Shown here: positions 61,668 to 64,000 of the stretch, piece after piece
Position numbering within the stretch: position 1 is the first letter of the stretch
Layout: every line of letters starts with the position of its first letter
From: Sphingomonas parva (ex Maeng et al. 2020)
GTDB taxonomy: Bacteria; Pseudomonadota; Alphaproteobacteria; Sphingomonadales; Sphingomonadaceae
NCBI RefSeq assembly: GCF_004564275.1
Contig: NZ_SPDV01000018.1
Location: 7,501-71,500 of the forward strand
DNA length: 64,000 bases
Reading direction: 5' to 3'
Translations under genes and position numbers: made by a program
The notes under the pieces: generated by a model
Database searches by the model: none
The model's input: only the letters and a program-made list of their open reading frames with translations
Told to the model about the DNA's origin: nothing

Positions 61668-61958
61668 CTACGGGGTGCCGGGGCAGGTCAGGCCAGTGCT
61701 TCGCGAGACGACATAATGCAACATGGCCTTGTCGAGGCTCAGGTAAGCAACCAACCGCTTCAGCTTGGCGTTCTCTTCCTCGAGTCGCTTCAGCCGTCGC
61801 ATCTCCGACGGCATCAGCCCCGCGTATTTCTTGCGCCACCCATAGAACGTCGCCTCGCTGATCCCGGTCTTCCGGCACACATCGCCGACGCTCGTGCCAT
61901 CCTCGGCTTGCTTCAGCACAAAGCCTATCTGCGCCTACGAAAACTTTGACTTCTTCAT
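61668..61958 (-). pseudogene. IS3-family transposase OrfA, interrupted and truncated
   Basis: From the ATG at 61958: KKSKFS, then an in-frame TAG (61937-61935), then AQIGFVLKQAEDGTSVGDVCRKTGISEATFYGWRKKYAGLMPSEMRRLKRLEEENAKLKRLVAYLSLDKAMLH..., the helix-turn-helix and coiled-coil of IS3 OrfA. The last ~12 residues (STGLTCPGTP) do not match OrfA, and the orfB integrase is missing. The nucleotide sequence there, TGACCTGCCCC on the minus strand, resembles the terminus of another IS3-group element. About 30 bp at 61989-62018 may be the element's other end. Confidence 0.85.
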
Positions 61959-62085
61959 CACTCACTCCGCTTCCGTGGTCCTCCTCCATAAGTGGAATTT
62001 TCAGCTCAAAGCGGTCCAGAAAACGGGCAGAAGGTCAATGGTATCGGCGCTAACATGACCCCCAGCGTTCGGGCGCCGACGCCGG

Positions 62086-62736
62086 TCACGTGTTCCTGGA
62101 TGCCGGGCTGTCGGCGCACCCAACGAGCCAAGTGACCGCATTATCGATGTATCCGTCTATCTCTTTCTGCGTCGGCTGATCGGATACGCCTGCGAGGATC
62201 CGCTGTGTCGCGTCTCCCTGGAGCATGGCGAAGAAAAGTATAGCCCAGCGTCGGCGGATTTCGTCGGTAGTGCCAGGCGCGAGCTCGCTCAAGAAGTCGG
62301 TTAGCTTATCGTAGGCGATCTCGTGACCCTTACCGAAGAAGATATCGGCAATGTCAGGGTTGCGCGCGCCCTCGGAATAGACGATCCGTTGCAGGGCTAT
62401 GGCGTCGTCGCTTGCCAGCACGCGCACGAACTGGCGGCCAAGCCGCGTTAGAGTGCGGCACGGATCATCCGCCTCACCCATCTCGCGTTTGAGCGGCTCG
62501 AGAATTTCCGCGCAGCGCTCGACCATCATCGCCTCGAACAGGCCGGCCTTGTCCTTGAACTGCTCGTAGAGCAGCGATTTCGAGCCTCCGGCGCGCGCGA
62601 CGATTTCCGCGACCGAAGAGCGCTCATATCCCTTCTCCAAAAAAATGGCCGCAGCAGCGTCGAGCATGGCGCGGCGACGCGCCGCACCGCGGCGCTGCAT
62701 CGGTTTGGGCTTGAATTCTTGGTCGGGCTGTGACAT
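62086..62736 (-). CDS. TetR/AcrR family transcriptional regulator
   Basis: 216-aa repressor with N-terminal HTH: RRRAMLDAAAAIFLEKGYERSSVAEIVARAGGSKSLLYEQFKDKAGLFEAMM. The ligand-binding C-terminal half (TetR_C-like, VLASDDAIALQRIVYSEGARNPDIADIFF) resembles AcrR-type regulators of efflux pumps. It is divergent from an RND operon with a 72-bp gap, where its operator should lie; I see no clear palindrome there. Confidence 0.93.
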   Translation of the reverse strand: MSQPDQEFKPKPMQRRGAARRRAMLDAAAAIFLEKGYERSSVAEIVARAGGSKSLLYEQFKDKAGLFEAMMVERCAEILEPLKREMGEADDPCRTLTRLGRQFVRVLASDDAIALQRIVYSEGARNPDIADIFFGKGHEIAYDKLTDFLSELAPGTTDEIRRRWAILFFAMLQGDATQRILAGVSDQPTQKEIDGYIDNAVTWLVGCADSPASRNT

Positions 62737-62808
62737 CGGACCTCAAACAGTAGCGTTCGGTACGGTATGATTCTAGCCGGCTGCGACGTGTCACGCAAGG
62801 ATTGCCGC

Positions 62809-63885
62809 ATGAACCGTTGTGTCGCCGCCGTAAGTCTTCTTGCCGGTGGCTTGATGCTGTCGGGATGCGGCGGACCCGCCGGAGGGGAGCCTGCCCCAGT
62901 CTCGGTGCGCACCATGCTGGCTTCTTCGAACGTTGACGATGGCGCCTTCAGCTATGCTGGCGACATCGCGCCGCGAGTCGAAAGCGCAGTCGGCTTCCGG
63001 GTCGCGGGTCGCCTGATCGCGCGTCCAGTCGACGTCGGAGACCGGGTCGGTCAGGGAACGGTGCTGGCGCAGCTCGAGACCGCTCCCTTCGCCTTGGCGC
63101 TGCGCGAGGCACGCGGGGCGACCGCCGCCGCGCGCGCCGAACTGCAGCAGGCCGAAGGCGATGTCGCACGCAACGCAGATCTCGCGAACGAGCGCATCGT
63201 CGCGCCCGCCCAATTCGAACGGCTCCGGACCACGCGCGACACTGCCCGGGCCCGGCTGACCGAAGCCCAGAGTCGACAATCCCTTCTACAAGACGAGCTC
63301 GGCTATGCCACTCTGCGTGCGCCCGTATCCGGGGTGGTGACCGCAGTCGACGCCGAGGTCGGCCAGTATCTGGCGGCGGGACAGCCAGCGTTTCGCGTCG
63401 CGCGCGATGGCGGCATGGAAGCGGTCGTGGATGTGCCGGAAGGTCGGATAGCCGACCTCTCGCTTGGCCAGCCCGCCACTGTCGAGCTTGTCGGCAACGA
63501 CGCGCGCCTGGCGGGTCGTGTCCGCGAGATCGCGCCGTCCGCCGATCCGGCCACGCGCACCTTCCGCGTCCGGGTCGCAATTCCCGATGGCGGGCCGGCG
63601 CGGCTGGGCATGACCGCGCGAGTACGCTTCACCGGTGGGACGCGCTCGTCAGCGATCCGTCTGCCAATTACTGCGCTGTTCCAGGACGCGAAGCGTCCGG
63701 CCGTCTGGATCGTCAAGCGAGACCGGGCAACGCTCGAGCTTCGTCCGATAACCATCGGCGAAATGGGGTCCGAGACATTCTCGGTCGCGCGCGGCGTGCG
63801 GGCGGGCGAGCGCGTCGTCACCGCTGGCGTCCATCGTCTTGATGTCAAGACACCGGTCCGCGTGTGGGATGGGCGACTGCCATGA
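62809..63885 (+). CDS. RND efflux periplasmic adaptor lipoprotein
   Basis: 358-aa membrane fusion protein. ATG at 62809 gives a lipobox LMLSGC. Lipoyl-like halves AGRLIARPVDVGDRVGQGTVLAQLE and YATLRAPVSGVVTAVDAEVGQYL flank a coiled coil (~95-170). Beta-barrel and membrane-proximal domains follow (VDVPEGRIADLSLGQPATVEL, GMTARVRF). Its stop overlaps the RND permease ATG (ATGA). Probably controlled by the adjacent TetR protein. Confidence 0.93.
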   Translation: MNRCVAAVSLLAGGLMLSGCGGPAGGEPAPVSVRTMLASSNVDDGAFSYAGDIAPRVESAVGFRVAGRLIARPVDVGDRVGQGTVLAQLETAPFALALREARGATAAARAELQQAEGDVARNADLANERIVAPAQFERLRTTRDTARARLTEAQSRQSLLQDELGYATLRAPVSGVVTAVDAEVGQYLAAGQPAFRVARDGGMEAVVDVPEGRIADLSLGQPATVELVGNDARLAGRVREIAPSADPATRTFRVRVAIPDGGPARLGMTARVRFTGGTRSSAIRLPITALFQDAKRPAVWIVKRDRATLELRPITIGEMGSETFSVARGVRAGERVVTAGVHRLDVKTPVRVWDGRLP

Positions 63886-64000
63886 GCGGCTTCAACCTCT
63901 CCGAATGGGCGCTGCGCCACCGTGCGCTCGTCATCTTCGCCATGGTCGTCTCGGTATTCGCAGGGCTATCGGCCTATTTCGCGCTCGGGCGGGCCGAGGA
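63882..64000 (+). CDS. RND efflux permease, N-terminal fragment at window edge
   Basis: First 39 codons: SGFNLSEWALRHRALVIFAMVVSVFAGLSAYFALGRAEE, the usual cytoplasmic start and first transmembrane helix of an AcrB-type pump. Truncated by the window. Confidence 0.85.
   Translation, partial: MSGFNLSEWALRHRALVIFAMVVSVFAGLSAYFALGRAE

Overview
The window reads as chromosomal DNA of a high-GC alphaproteobacterium, most likely a sphingomonad (order Sphingomonadales). Supporting signs are the DUF4167-prmC-prfA-hisS block, the rpmF-plsX-fabH-ihfA-merR block, a class I lysyl-tRNA synthetase, a ROSE-type RNA thermometer before an Hsp20 gene, EcfG-type (GGAAC-N16/17-GTT) promoters and the dispersed GTCATCCCGGC...GCCGGGATGAC repeat. 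Genes are tightly packed; many neighbours share ATGA, GTGA or TGATG stop/start overlaps, so translational coupling is widespread.

Layout. 1-4150 (minus): three tandem secreted DUF4139 paralogues, the last one cut by the window edge. 4284-8416 (minus): DUF4167 protein, prmC, prfA, hisS. 8496-14160 (plus): pyrophosphatase, M61 peptidase, amidase, B12-type radical SAM protein. 14157-16339 (minus): EamA transporter-SMR transporter-TfoX trio and a heat-regulated Hsp20. 16537-30777: mixed housekeeping genes (dipeptidase, MgtC, PdeM, MsrB, PabB-PabC fusion, SdaA, cation efflux, a serine hydrolase lipoprotein, an M49-like peptidase, CysD/CysNC, a metallo-beta-lactamase-fold hydrolase), plus a broken kptA gene. 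30794-43428: MAPEG protein, the rpmF-to-merR fatty-acid/IHF block, SixA-like phosphatase and DinG-like helicase, LysK, a bifunctional penicillin-binding protein, and an S41 peptidase.

44360-55836 is the most distinctive region. Two divergent operons share a 302-bp gap that contains EcfG-like promoters facing both ways. The leftward operon encodes a histidine phosphatase, a SAM methyltransferase, a TIM-barrel glycosidase whose segments appear circularly permuted, and myo-inositol-1-phosphate synthase. The rightward operon encodes two nucleotide-sugar epimerases, a GT4 glycosyltransferase and three tandem CgeB-like glycosyltransferases, followed by a UDP-xylose-synthase-like enzyme with its own weaker EcfG-like promoter. 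I infer a stress-induced pathway for an inositol- or rare-sugar-containing glycoside or surface glycan; the product is unknown.

55905-60082 returns to core genes (VOC protein, lnt, metK behind a 20-bp palindrome and ahead of a strong terminator, trmB). From about 60.1 kb a tyrosine integrase, a tRNA-3'-end-like sequence and a decayed IS3-family orfA mark an island or integration site; it is followed by a TetR regulator and the start of an RND efflux operon that runs off the window. I found no rRNA, intact tRNA or CRISPR array.
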